64,000 nt of DNA, from the NCBI GenBank assembly GCA_004431415.1, contig QPMI01000427.1:1-64000 (forward strand). The letters run 5' to 3'. Each line of letters begins with the position of its first letter. Within the stretch, counting starts at the first letter, position 1. This stretch comes from Cyanophora paradoxa (Eukaryota; Glaucocystophyceae; Cyanophorales; Cyanophoraceae). The position numbers were made by a program, and so were the translations under genes. Shown here one piece after another: positions 36,520 to 47,500 of the stretch. Under the pieces are notes generated by a model. It worked only from the letters and a program-made list of their open reading frames with translations, had not been told where the DNA came from and did no database searches.

Positions 36520-37664
36520 TGTTGTTGGAATGAGAGGTCGCCAACCTCGGTGGTGACAAAACCACCAAGACCGATCTTGCTGGCATCCGTCGTAACAACG
36601 AAAATTCGCTCAGGCCGGATGGCACACCGCCCATTATAGCGGGCGAGATTTGCATGCCACCACAGAAGCTCCTCCTGGGCCTCCGGCGATACCACCGCCG
36701 GGGCATTCCACCGAAATTGTCGCTGGGTAATATCGATGTTGCGATAAATAGATCGAGTATGAATGCGAGCGGGTGCAATAGCTAAGGCCATTGACATAAG
36801 CACACCGACAATCGAAGCGAGTGTACGAGCTGACATCTGAAATTGAACGCCTCTAGCCTGGAATGACTGGATGCGCTTAGCTGCGTCCTTGAGCCGGTCC
36901 TGAAGCTTACTAAGCTTCTGCAGAGGGACCTCAAACATCATCGATGTGGAGTCTACAATAAACCCTAAAAATTCGACACGCTGTGCAGGCTCAAGGGCCG
37001 ATTTCTCATTAATGAATAAGTGCAGGTGGCGAAATAGATCGAGAATGAAATTGCGAAGATTAACAGCGGCCTGGTACGTGGGAGCCGCAAACCAGAAATC
37101 ATCTACATACGATACCACGGTAATACCGTGTGCGCGGAGAAATTTAATGACCTGACGTATGATCTTGGTGAATGCAAATGGGGCATGTGAGAGCCCGAAG
37201 GGTAAAACGGTATATTCGAAGAAAGTACTATCGTACTGGAAACCCAGGTACGAGAAATATTGCGGGTCTACCGGTACATGATGATATCCCGACTCGAGGT
37301 CGATAGTAAACATAAACCAGCCAGGTCGCAGCAAGGCGATGACCTCGCGCATATTTTCATAGCGAAAAGGGACAGGAGGAAGACCTCGATTTGTTGGGCG
37401 GCCATCCCAAATCAGCCTGAGCTTATCACCAGTCTTCTTTGGAACCGTAAATAGCGAGCAAACAATTTTCGGGGGCTTGGGGGCCACCCGAATAGCACCG
37501 GTACCGAGCAGCTTTTGGATTTCTGCCCGAATGAAAGTACTCTCACGAGGGCGCTGAGATTGACCAGCATTGTGATGTACGCTTGGAGGCAGATGCTCAA
37601 CGCCAGCAAGAGGGTAGCCGTTCTGAAGCCATGAAAGGATGTAATCACTTGTTCCGATTGCACG
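36465..37664 (-). CDS. Reverse transcriptase of the retroelement
   Basis: The frame is open from 37664 and has no clear start codon. RT signatures in order: CSLFTVPKKTGDKLRLIWDGR (seen at about 37440), MFTIDLESGYHHVPV, a LPFGLSHAPFAFTKI block, and the catalytic VVSYVDDFWFA. The RNase H begins at VTTDASKIGLGGF near the 3' end. Upstream residues (LSWLQNGYPL) fit the thumb-side region before RT in this class. Truncated at its 5' end or expressed from a non-ATG start. Confidence 0.85.
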   Translation of the reverse strand, partial: RAIGTSDYILSWLQNGYPLAGVEHLPPSVHHNAGQSQRPRESTFIRAEIQKLLGTGAIRVAPKPPKIVCSLFTVPKKTGDKLRLIWDGRPTNRGLPPVPFRYENMREVIALLRPGWFMFTIDLESGYHHVPVDPQYFSYLGFQYDSTFFEYTVLPFGLSHAPFAFTKIIRQVIKFLRAHGITVVSYVDDFWFAAPTYQAAVNLRNFILDLFRHLHLFINEKSALEPAQRVEFLGFIVDSTSMMFEVPLQKLSKLQDRLKDAAKRIQSFQARGVQFQMSARTLASIVGVLMSMALAIAPARIHTRSIYRNIDITQRQFRWNAPAVVSPEAQEELLWWHANLARYNGRCAIRPERIFVVTTDASKIGLGGFVTTEVGDLSFQQQWTPAESAQTPARLHGVK

Positions 37665-39152
37665 TCATGCCGCCAAGGCATCCGCTTCCGAGACAGCGAG
37701 CAGTAAAACCTGACAGAAAAAACAACAGCTCGCAATTAATAATGCACGAGAATGCAGGCTCGAGGCCGCACGCAAGGGGAGGGAATTATATAGAAAGCAG
37801 AACAGCATCCATATATTTAGGGAAGGTTGGGTGGGAGCAAGAAGCGAAGCTTGCTATCAAGCAACTCTGAAGAGAAGCTGCTGCAGCTGCAGCAATAGCT
37901 CACTGCTGCAGCTCTTAGGAAGCTCGTAGGACTTGTTGCAGGTGCAACAAGTACCCAAGAAGTACTTGTTGCGAAGCAACAAAGAGTGTGAAATTTATGT
38001 AACAATATACATTATTCGCGCTGTCCGAAGTCCGTTATACTACGTTCCTCGTATAACAACTATTGCCGCTCGTTACGGATCAGGCTTCTGTAAGCACCGG
38101 TACCGTCGCTCCGGATCTTCTAGCTGTTAGCATCGTCGCTTTCATTAGATCACGGTTCCCCCCTTGCACCCCCGCGGCCGGCGCGACAATCGCGGCCGGG
38201 CCACTAGTACTTAAGCTTATCGGGATCGATATCGGGATCGATATCATCGCGATCGGGTACGGGGCAGAGGGGAATGGTCATGGGGTTGAAGGCCTAGGGC
38301 GAGGGCGCGCCAAATGCACGCCCCAGGCCGCCTGCAGCTGGTGCGGAACACGGAGCCGCCAACCGTCGTCGCGATCTAGATCTGATCCTCCACCACGATG
38401 GCCAGCGCCTTCACTGATCATGAGTCAGCGCCGCCGCGCTCGGTACCTTTGTGTTTAATTTTCAGCCCTGGCACGACTGCGTTTTGCGGGGCGGGTGCGG
38501 CAGATCTAGACGCACCAGCGGAAATCGTGCGCGAAGGAACGCGCCCAGCGGGCGAAGGCAAATGGGTCCGCGTCCGCGCAGGGTACCCCGTCCGGCCACT
38601 GCCGATCGACCCGAAATTCAGGCGAGGGGAGACGGCGGGGAGGGGCGCGCCCTAGGCCTGCCTGATCGACTCGGCGAGGGCGTCGTACTTGGAGGAGCGG
38701 CGAGGTATCCCGAACGAGACGACGGGATCGGTGCGCTCGCGCCTGCGCGCGCGCGCGCGCGCGCGCGCAATTGGTCGCGATGGATCGGCGCGGGCGATGG
38801 CGACGCGCCTCAGATCTAGTTCAATCAATTATAATTATATCACGATCACGCACGAGCAGTTGGAGTAGGCAAAGGACGCCCACGCGGACTCCGCAAAGGC
38901 GAGGCACGCCCGCGGCGTCGCACACTGCGCCAGGGAGAAGCAACGTTAACGCGACTCGGTGACTTGGAGAGCCGCAAGTTGAATTGCTCGGAGCGGGTAT
39001 ATGTGTATCGGAGGACCGACCTGCCGTCTCAAGCCCGCCATTATTCCGTGGTAGTCGCTTAGCGTTACGTAGCACTGGCCATGGGAACGGCGTCAGCAAC
39101 GGCGTTAGTAACTCCTACTGAAAGCTAATTATAAGCACCGGCCGCTCCGATA
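37665..39152. other. Gap without a supported gene
   Basis: The first 350 bp are AT-richer with nested palindromes (37932-37982: CTTGTTGCAGGTGCAACAAG and AAGTACCCAAGAAGTACTT). The rest is GC-rich with repeated GGGATCGATATC words (38220-38245) and a (GC)n microsatellite at about 38748-38769. No exon series was recognised. Confidence 0.5.
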
Positions 39153-40738
39153 TCAAAAGCGCACCCGGTCGGGGTTGCACCGGTCGCGGTCAAGGTGGCG
39201 GAATGGGGCCGCGTCGCCGTTCTCGTCCTGGTACAGGACACCGCCGTGGGCGGCGTTCTCCCGATCAACGAGCTCGCCGGCCGACCCGACGAGCGCCTCG
39301 CCGACGCTGGCCGCCGCCGCGATCCAGTCGCGCTGCAGGGCAAGGGTTGGATGAGAGTAGGGGTTGACGTCGACCGTGGTCATACCTCATAGAAGTCGCG
39401 GTCCCCCGGTCGCCCGTGCCTGTCCAGGTCGTGCGGCTGGGGTAGAGGTGCCGGTCAATGTCGGAGGAACAGTCCCAGAAGGCCCTGAGGCCTAGAGACG
39501 TCGATTGCGAGACGTCGACGACCGCACCCAAAAAGGCGTGAACGACGAGTAGGTGAATGCTGTCGGCGTAAGCTCCCCCGTGGTAGGGCCCATCTGCACG
39601 CAAAGATAAGAGGTGAATAATTCAGCAAAGCGTGACAAAGCTTTGAAGCTGCAGCAAGCTGGAAGGGGACTCGAAGGAAAGGGTGCATGCGCACCGCATC
39701 GAGCTTCCGGAGGGTATGGCAGGCCGACATGGCAAGATCGTAGACGCCTGCGGGGCCGCGTTGGGTTGGGCCGGAGGGTCGGGGGGGGGGGGAAGAGGGG
39801 GTACGAACACAAGAAGAGGTCCCCTTCGAAGCCGCGGAGGACGAGTGCGAGCCGCTGGGACGCCGGGACGCTCTCGACACTGTACCCCGGAAGCGCGGCG
39901 GCATACAAGAGCTCGGAGGCACCCGCCGCGCTGTTGAGGTACACGCCTGCGAGGAGTACCGATCAGCCCGCGCGGCCCAGGCAGGGGTGCGCCGGATACA
40001 GGGACCTTGAACGAAGCTTAAAAAATTTAGTGCCACACTGCCCGGCTCGGGTGCAGTGGTAGGAAACGCGTACGCACCGTTTACAGCGGCGAGGCCGGCG
40101 GAAAAGAGGTGCGATAGGGCCACGAGGAGAGCTACCAGGAGGCCCAGGCCTAGGCGCGCCCGACGATCGCGCACGGCGGCGCCGCGGCCGTCATGAGGCG
40201 GCTTCTTCGTTCGTACGCTCACAATCGCCCAAGCGCGAGCGGCCGCTGCGCGATCGCGAGACGGACTCGTTAATCTTGGAGGGCCTGCGGCCTGCTGCTG
40301 GCGCCGGCGCGGCCCGCGGCCGCGGGGAACGCCGGACATGGCGCACCTTGACCCGCGGCTAGCGCTGCAGCTGCCGCGCTTGCATCGGGCGAGGCGCCGG
40401 TCCCAGCCTGCGCGGAGGGGCTCCCGCGGCCGCGGATGCACACGGCTCCTCGGCGGCACTCTCCAGATCCGCGCGCCGCGCTCAGAGACACCGCGCTGGC
40501 GCGATTTCGAGCACGCGCGAGCTCGAGCCGCCTCGACCTCGCGCACCCCGAGTCGCCGCCGGCCGCGCGCCCCCGCGCGCTCCGCTAACGAGCGGGGCTC
40601 GCTGCGATCGTCGTCTCTGGCGCGCCGCGCCCACCGAGACCCCGCATGCTGATGCGCCGCTGCCGGTGCCGCGGCCGGTGCTTTCGATATCGGTTGCTCG
40701 CCCGCCACATCGACATCCGCCATCGGCGCCACCGCCAT
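39153..40738 (-). CDS. Unknown membrane protein gene, multi-exon
   Basis: The N-terminal exon (from ATG 40738) is Arg/Ala-rich and ends in a hydrophobic span (LGLGLLVALLVALSHLF) followed by SAGLAAVNG. An intron from about 40075 to 39952 joins it in phase to VYLNSAAGASELLYAAALPG and RLALVLRGFEGDLFL. Further exons carry VYDLAMSACHTLRKLD, GPYHGGAYADSIHLLVVHAF and, last, a helix-rich tail (RDWIAAAASVGEALVG) with the stop at 39153. The exon joins after the second are my reading. Single-pass or signal-anchored topology is inferred. I do not recognise the family. The true start could lie further downstream, because the first 150 residues are low-complexity. Confidence 0.45.
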
Positions 40739-41516
40739 GTCGATGATGTCGCCCTAATCGCGCACTAGCCAGCTATAGACGAGTGCATGTGGATTCGCTC
40801 GAGCTCGTCGTCCTCCGGGCGTCGACGTCAGTTGCAAGTTAAAAACGTTGCAACTAGCTACTTACAAGCTGCGCGCCGGCGCCGGCGCCAGCTCGCCCCG
40901 CGCGCAGATCTGGAGATCTAGCTATATAGGCGCGCGCTCTTCTAGTGCTGCCGCACTGCTGCGCCGCCTGCGGCGCCTAGGCCTGCGCATGCGCAGCTGC
41001 TCGTCGTCAGCGCGCGGCTCGCCGCCAATCGCGAGTCGCCTCGAGCGGGCTCGGACTCGGAGCAGCCTCGCAGGAGGCTGCCAGGAGCCGCCGCGCCAAG
41101 TCGGAGGTTGCTGCGGCGGTCCGCCACGGGACCGCCGGCGAACCGGCGCGCGGATACTCCGGCTTCAAGCTTCAAGCTGACGGCTTCAGGCCGACGGCTT
41201 TAAGCCGCGCAGAACACTCGTACCCTGGTCAAACAGCAAATCCAAACCGAGAGCCCGGAGCTCGGCGAGATGCGCTGAGATCGGTTGGGAGATGCATAAG
41301 AAAGCGCTTCCGCGTCCTCCGCGCGCCCTGCACGTCCGTAGCTAAGAGAAAGCTCGCCTCTCCGCCGGGCTAGCCTCGGAGCGCAGCGCAGCGCCAGCTA
41401 AAGCCGAGAACCTGCTGCAGTCGAGCCTTGTGACGCCCCGGGCCGCCGTGCGGCCGGCTCCAGTTTAGGACAGCGCGGAGGGCACGACCCAGGGCGGTGC
41501 ACACGATCTAGGCACC
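40739..41516. other. Intergenic, GC-rich
   Basis: No gene seen. It lies between the 5' ends of the minus-strand membrane gene and the plus-strand DUF4062 gene, so it may hold both promoters. It contains palindromes such as GCCTGCGCATGCGCAGCTG (40982-41000) and a GCTTCAAGCTTCAAGC stretch (41161-41178). Confidence 0.4.
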
Positions 41517-44500
41517 ATGAATCGCTGCATGCCCAACACCCTGGTGCGCCGGAGCTTGCCTGGGCACCAGCCCGCCGGCCGCCTTGTCGCGCTTTGGGCC
41601 GCTGATCGAGCGCCCGCCCGCAGCCGTACGCGCTCCTGCTCGCGGAGCACGACGCGCTCGTATCGGAGCACAGGAGCAGGAGGAGCTCGGCCTCCGCCAC
41701 GGGCCGCAAATCCGCTAAGGGCCCCGCCGCGCCGACTTCGGCGGCGGCCTCCGGGGCCCCGCCCCCGCCGAGCCGGCTCGGAGCCGCCGGGCTGCTGGAG
41801 CCGCGGCCCAAGACATCGCCCGCACCGGCGCGCTCAGCGACCAGCAGCAGCGGCGCGTTCTCCGAGTCGCCCGGCCCCGCGCCGCCCCCGCCGGGCTCCT
41901 TCGGGCCCTTCCTGCAGCCGCGGCGCCCGCTGACGGCCGCCGGCGGCATAGACGAGGGGAACCGGCAGTCCGCCGTGACCCTCGCGCGCGCCGTCTCTGC
42001 CACGGGCCTCGTCCGCCCCTCGACCGGCGGCGCACTGCACGTCTCCGCCTCCAACCCGCTCCTCGTGCCCCAGACCCTGAAGTACGCCCTTGCGGTACGT
42101 CGCCGCACCCCCGCCCCCGCGCGCCTTCGTTCTCTCGCGCCTAAGGCGCCCCGCCAGTCGCTGCCGGACCTGGCGCGCACGGGCAACCGCGCCGGCCTGC
42201 GGCGCCAGACGCTCCTGCCCCTGCGCCGCGAGTCGGGCGGCAGCAGCGAGAGCGAGGAGGAGAGCAGCGGGAGCGGCGCGGAGGGCAGCCGAGGGGGCTA
42301 CGGCGGCAGCCGCGGCGAAGGCGGCGGAGGCGGAGCCGGAGGTGGAGGCGGCAGCCGCGGCGGCAGCCGCGGCGAAGGTGGCGGCGGGGGCGGCTCGAGC
42401 GGCGGGTCGCCCGGGGCCGGGAGACGCGGGGCGGGCAGGCGGCGCTCCTCCGTGAAGACCGCCCGCCGCCGCATCTCGACCCTCTCCGGCCACGCGGGGG
42501 GCGGCCTCCCCTCCGCCCAGGTCCAGTACCCCCCTCCCATCCCCCCCCGCGCTGAGCCCCGCCGAAGGCCGACCGCGTCGTCCGCGTGTTCCTCGCGAGC
42601 GCCTTCGGCGAGTTCGGCGTGCGTACCCCCGTCTTCGCCCCTCGCTCTAGAAAGAGATTTAGTACCCCCGTCCGATCGCGATGCGGGCAGCCGGAGAAGG
42701 ACGAGATCCGGACCGTCGCTGTACCCCGCCTGGAGGCCCTGTGCCGCTCCAAGGTGCCCCCTACCCCGCCATCGCCCCCCCCCCCCCCCCCCCCCCCGCG
42801 GGACCCGAACCGAACGCGTACCCCCCTCTCTTCCCCGCCGCTCAGGGCCTGGACCTCGTCGTCGTCGATTTCTCGCGGGGCTCGACCGAGGGGGAGACCC
42901 AGCACGCGCGGGTTCGAATCCCCGCGGAGCCCTTTCCTCTCTCTCTCTCTCCCTCGCGGCTCAAGGGCGCCCCGCGGCAGGCGGTTTCTATGGCACTGCG
43001 CGAGGTCTCGCGCTGCGACTACTTCGTGGGGCTGCTGGGGCGCGAGTACGGCTGGTGCCAGGCGTCGGCCGGCGGGGGCGGGGGCGGCGGGGGCGGACCG
43101 GACACGGCGGGGCCGTCCGGGGCGCAGCAGGCGGCGGCGGGCCGCCCCCCCGACGAGGTGCTGGCCGCGGCGATGGAGGAGGCGGCGGAGGCGTACCCCT
43201 TCGTGGGGGGGCTACGCGATCGCTCGGTCCTGGAGGTGGTCTTCCGGCACGCCCTGCGGCTGGCGGGGACGCCGCTGCCGCCCCCGGCGGGGCCTGGCGG
43301 GGGCATGCGGAGCCCGACGCGGCGGGCGAGCGCCGCTGTGGCGGCCGCAGAGGCGGCGTCCACAACCGCCGCGGCCGCCGCGGACACGTCGCAGCCGCTG
43401 CGGTGCGTCGTGTACGTCCGCGGCCCGGCGCCCGACCCCAAGGGCGCCTCGGTCGCGGCGGCCGGCTCCGGTCTGGGCGCTGGGCGGGCGTCCCGCGCCG
43501 AGCGGGCCACGAGGGCGCCGGCGCCGGGGGCGCGTTGAGGCCGACGGCGGGCCACCCGCGGGTGGAGGACTTGAAGGGCGACGTGCGGGCCGCCGCGGCA
43601 GCGCTGGCGGAGCGGCTGAGGCCGCCCGGCGGGAGCCGCATCGGGAGCCCCGGGGCGGCCGCCCGCCGGGCCCGGGGCCGCCGCGCCTCCGAGCGGGGCG
43701 CGCCCGACCCGCACACCCTAACCGTGAGGGAGGGCCCCCTGGACGGCGGCGCCGGCCTCGCCCCCTCCCTCCGCGCCTCCGCGACCGCCCCGGCCGCCGC
43801 CCCCGGGCGCGCCCCGAGCCCCGACCCCTCCTCCCGCCGCTCCGGCCCCGCGGGGGGTACGCTGCCCGCCACCTCCCGCCGCCTCGCGGAAGTCTTCCTC
43901 GAGGACCTCTCCGCCGCGATCGAGGTCCGCCCCGTACCCCCGCCCGCGCACCCGTACCCCACGAAGGCTCTGAGCTCGTACCCCGCAGCGGGACTTCCCG
44001 GCGAACTTCGACGGCTCGTGGCTGGCCCGGGCGCGCTCCCGCCACGAGGGGTACGCCCGCACCATGCGCGACGCGTACGTCGAGAACCGGTGCGCCGAAA
44101 GAAGGGGGTACAATGCGCACCGTCCGATCCAGACCGACGGGGCGGGGCCGTGGGGGGTACAGGCACGGCGTGGAGCGGCTGGACGCGTACGTGGCGGACA
44201 GCAACGCGACGACGCCCTGCTGCGTCCTCGGGCCCGGCGGCTGCGGCAAGACGGGTACGTCGTTTCGCGCTTCCCGTCGGCACGCGGTTCCCCGCTCAGG
44301 CTCCTTCCCCCTCTCCCGCACAGCACTTCTTTCCTACTGGGCCGCCCGCTACCGCGACCGCCGCAGCGAGGCGCGCCGTTCGATCCCTTCCTACCCCTCC
44401 TCCTATCCGTCTTGAAATCGACGTACCCCCAGAACCGGGGGTGGCTCTTCGCGCACTACGCGTCCCTCAACCGCGAATCGGCGTCGCTGCGTACCCTCCT

Positions 44501-47500
44501 CCGCCGCCTCCAGGGCGAGCTCGTCGGCGCCGTGCGCGTACCCCCCGCCTTCTTACTCCCCCTCCCCTCTTTGACAGTCTACCCCCCACGCAGTTCTACG
44601 ATGAGCTCTCGACCGTTGAGCTCGAGACCATCGGCTCGGCCTGGGTAAGGCGTTTCCCCTCGTACCTCCAGGTGCCGCGGCGCCGTGTACCCTGCTGCAT
44701 CTCCTTCCCTCTTCCTAAATTCCCCCAGGCGGTATCGAAGGCGGCCGCCGCATGCGGCGTGCGGCAGGTCGTGATTGTCATCGACGGTACCCCTGCCGTC
44801 TCTCCTCCCCCCACCCTGCCCTTAACCCCCCTACGCAGGGGTGGACGCGCTCGAGACGGACGATGGGATGGGCTTCCTCCTCCTCCTCCGCGAGGGTGCC
44901 GCCCCGTACCCCCTCTCGTGCTCCTCCCCCGCCCCTCACGTGCCCCCGTACCCCCCTCCAGTCCCCGCCACCCTGGGGCTCTCAGCCTCCATCCCCCCCA
45001 CCTTCTCCTGGATCCCAAAGGTCCCCGTACCCCCCTTCCGTCCCTTCTCCTCCCCCTCACGCCGGGGAGCAGGAGCTGCCTCACGGGATCAAATTGATCT
45101 TCTCGGCCCAATCCGGAGGTGCGGGGGCGGGCGGGCTCCGCTCCGTCGCATGTTTCTCTCTTGGGCGTCCGAATTGTATTTTCGCCGCAGGGGTCGTGGA
45201 GAACGTGGCCCGGGAGCGCCAGTGGGTTCGGCTGCCCATGCGTACCCTCCCCAAGCCCGACCGCCTCCGCCTCGTCCAGGCGCGCCGTACCCCCCTCTCT
45301 CCCTTCCCCCCCCCCCCTTCCTCACGCAGCGCAGGAGCACGCGCAGAGGATCGGGCTGCGGCTCTCGCTGAGGGAGGCCCGCCGGGTCGCCAAGGCGGAG
45401 GAGGAGGCGGTCCCCTCGGGGGCGTCCAGCGGGGCGCCCTCCGCGCGCTCCGGGGGCCCCGGCGGCGCTGGCGGGGACGGGCGCTCCTCCTCGGAAGGCG
45501 AAGGGGAGGGCGGGGGGGGAGGGGGCCGCCGGTCGGACGGGGAGGGGCGAAGCGGGGCGGAGGGCGCCGGGTATGCTTTGCTTAGCCTTGCTTTGCTTCG
45601 CACTTTGAGTTCTTACCTTGGGCCGGGGGTAGGGGCGCGTCGGGCCCGCACGAGAACCCGGCGTTCCTGCGGCTCGCGCTGGCCGAGCTGCGGGCGGCGG
45701 GGGGCGCCCGCGGGGCCGAGGCCCGCCTCGAGCACCTCGCCCAGGCGCGCGACCCCCCTCCCTCTAGCCCGCCTCTGTAAAGGGGGGCGCAGGTTCGGAC
45801 CCTGGAGGAGATGTACAGCGGGCAGGTCTTCCGCCGCTGGGAGCGCGAGCACGGCGAGGCCGTCGGGGTACGCGGTTTCCTCTCCCTTTTCTTCGATTCA
45901 TCGACCCCTTTCGGCGCAGCGGTTCTTCGCGCTGCTGCTGGAGTCGCGCGTGGGGCCGACGGAGGCGGAGGCGCGGGCCGTCCTCGGCCTCTCCGACGCC
46001 GCCTGCAGGCGCGCGATCTCGTACCCCCGGCCTTCTTCTGCCTTTTTTGTCTCCGTTAATAGCGTACCCCCCCCCAACGCAGCCTCATGCTGGGGGCGAT
46101 GGAGGGTACCGTCGTCGCCGCGGGCGGCTCACTCGTCCTCGCCTCCCGCACCGCCCTCGACGTGCGTACCCCCCCCCCCAAAAAAAGCACCCGATCACGC
46201 GTACACCCCCTGAGGCTTTCTTCCCATCCTTCCTTCCAGGCCGCCACGCGCCGCTACATCGACGGGGTGGTCCCCGCTCCGGCATCCCCCGGGGCGGCGC
46301 GCACGTCTACCCCGGCGAGCCCCAGCCCGCCGCTCTTCCTCCGGGGCTCCGCGTTCCCCTCCCCCTCCTTCGCCCCCCTCTCGCGCTCGACGAACCCGCC
46401 CACGGGGACGGGGCGCCACGCCGGTCCTTCCTCCTCCTCCGCGGCCGCAGCCGCGGCGGGGGGCGCGGGGCGCGGCGAGGACGCGTCGGGCGCCGCGCTG
46501 CGGGCGATTGCCGAGTACCACTGGCGGGCCCCGCACTCGGCGCGGCGGGCCGAGGAGCTGCCGTACGCCCTGGAGCGGCTCGGGCGCTGGCGCGAGCTCG
46601 CGGAGTACCTGACGGAGGAGGGCACGTTCCTGGAGCGGGCGGGGGAGGAGCCCGGGCCCTTCGCCGCGCACTGCCCCCAGGCCCTCCACGACATCGACGT
46701 GGGGCGGGCCTGGGGCCGCCTCGCCGCCGCCGCCGAGCGCGCCGAGGCCGCCGCCGCCTCCGCCGCCGCTGCCGCTGGCGCCGCTGCCGCCGTCGGAGCG
46801 GAGCGCGCCGGCGCGGGCGGCACGCCGCCCATCACCGAGCGGGGCGGGGGCGGTGGGGGCGGGGCGGGAGCAGCGGGGCGCCGACGGCCCGCAGCGCGGC
46901 GGCGTCTCTGGAGGCGGGGGCGGCGGGGGCGGCGGCGGAGGCGGCCGAGCGCGCTCCGCCGCTGCTGGAGGCGGGGCGGCCCCTGGAGTCCCTGTCCCTC
47001 ACCGACGCCCTCCGCGTGATGCTCGTCCGCCGCGAGGAGGCCGCGTGGGCCGCCCGCGCCGGCGGCGCCTGGGCCGGCGAGGCCGCCGCCGGCTACGAGG
47101 AGGGGGCCTCCGGGGGCGGCGGCGTGGTGCGCCCCGCCTCGGGCTCAGCCGCGGACCGCGCCGCCGCATTCCAGCGCTCCGCGTCCGTGCGGGCCTCCCG
47201 CCGGACCCTCTCCTCCCAGAGCTTCCGAGCCGGCGAGGCCGGCGGCGGCCCGGCGCCCTTCGCCGCGCCCCTCCGCGAGTCCCTCTTCGCCTTCGCGCTG
47301 AGGGCGGGGGCCCTCCTGGACCGCCTGGGGTACGCCGATTCCGCCCTGGAGATGTACGAGCGAGCCCTGTGGGAGGCCGGCGCCGACCTGCGGCGGCCCG
47401 TGCCGGCGACGGGGTACACGCGCGCGCAGCTCGCGGCCGTCCTGTGGCGCGCGGGGCGCCTCTGCCTCATCCGCGGGGACGCCGTGGGGGCCGTAGACTA

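Larger units (their letters stand above)
34726..37664 (-). mobile_element. Tyrosine-recombinase retrotransposon (DIRS/Ngaro-like), partial
   Basis: On the minus strand the order is reverse transcriptase, RNase H, a linker region, then tyrosine recombinase, which is the DIRS-type layout (family knowledge). No gag-like ORF is seen upstream of the RT, and neither split direct repeats nor inverted repeats were found at 34260-34725 or 37665-38000, so the ends are unknown. The RT-RNase H reading is broken by a frameshift. It inserted in host-type sequence beside the Polinton locus. Confidence 0.85.

Noticed and set aside
38140-38830. Plus-strand frames near 38063-38819
   Set aside because: They change character repeatedly, have no exon-like continuation or domain, and include restriction-site-like palindromes and a (GC)n run.
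42905-42930. tRNA-like T-arm GCGGGTTCGAATCCCCGC, and a similar one at 48355
   Set aside because: No complete cloverleaf fits around either; the second lies in a well-behaved coding exon and TTCGAA words are frequent in this GC-rich gene.
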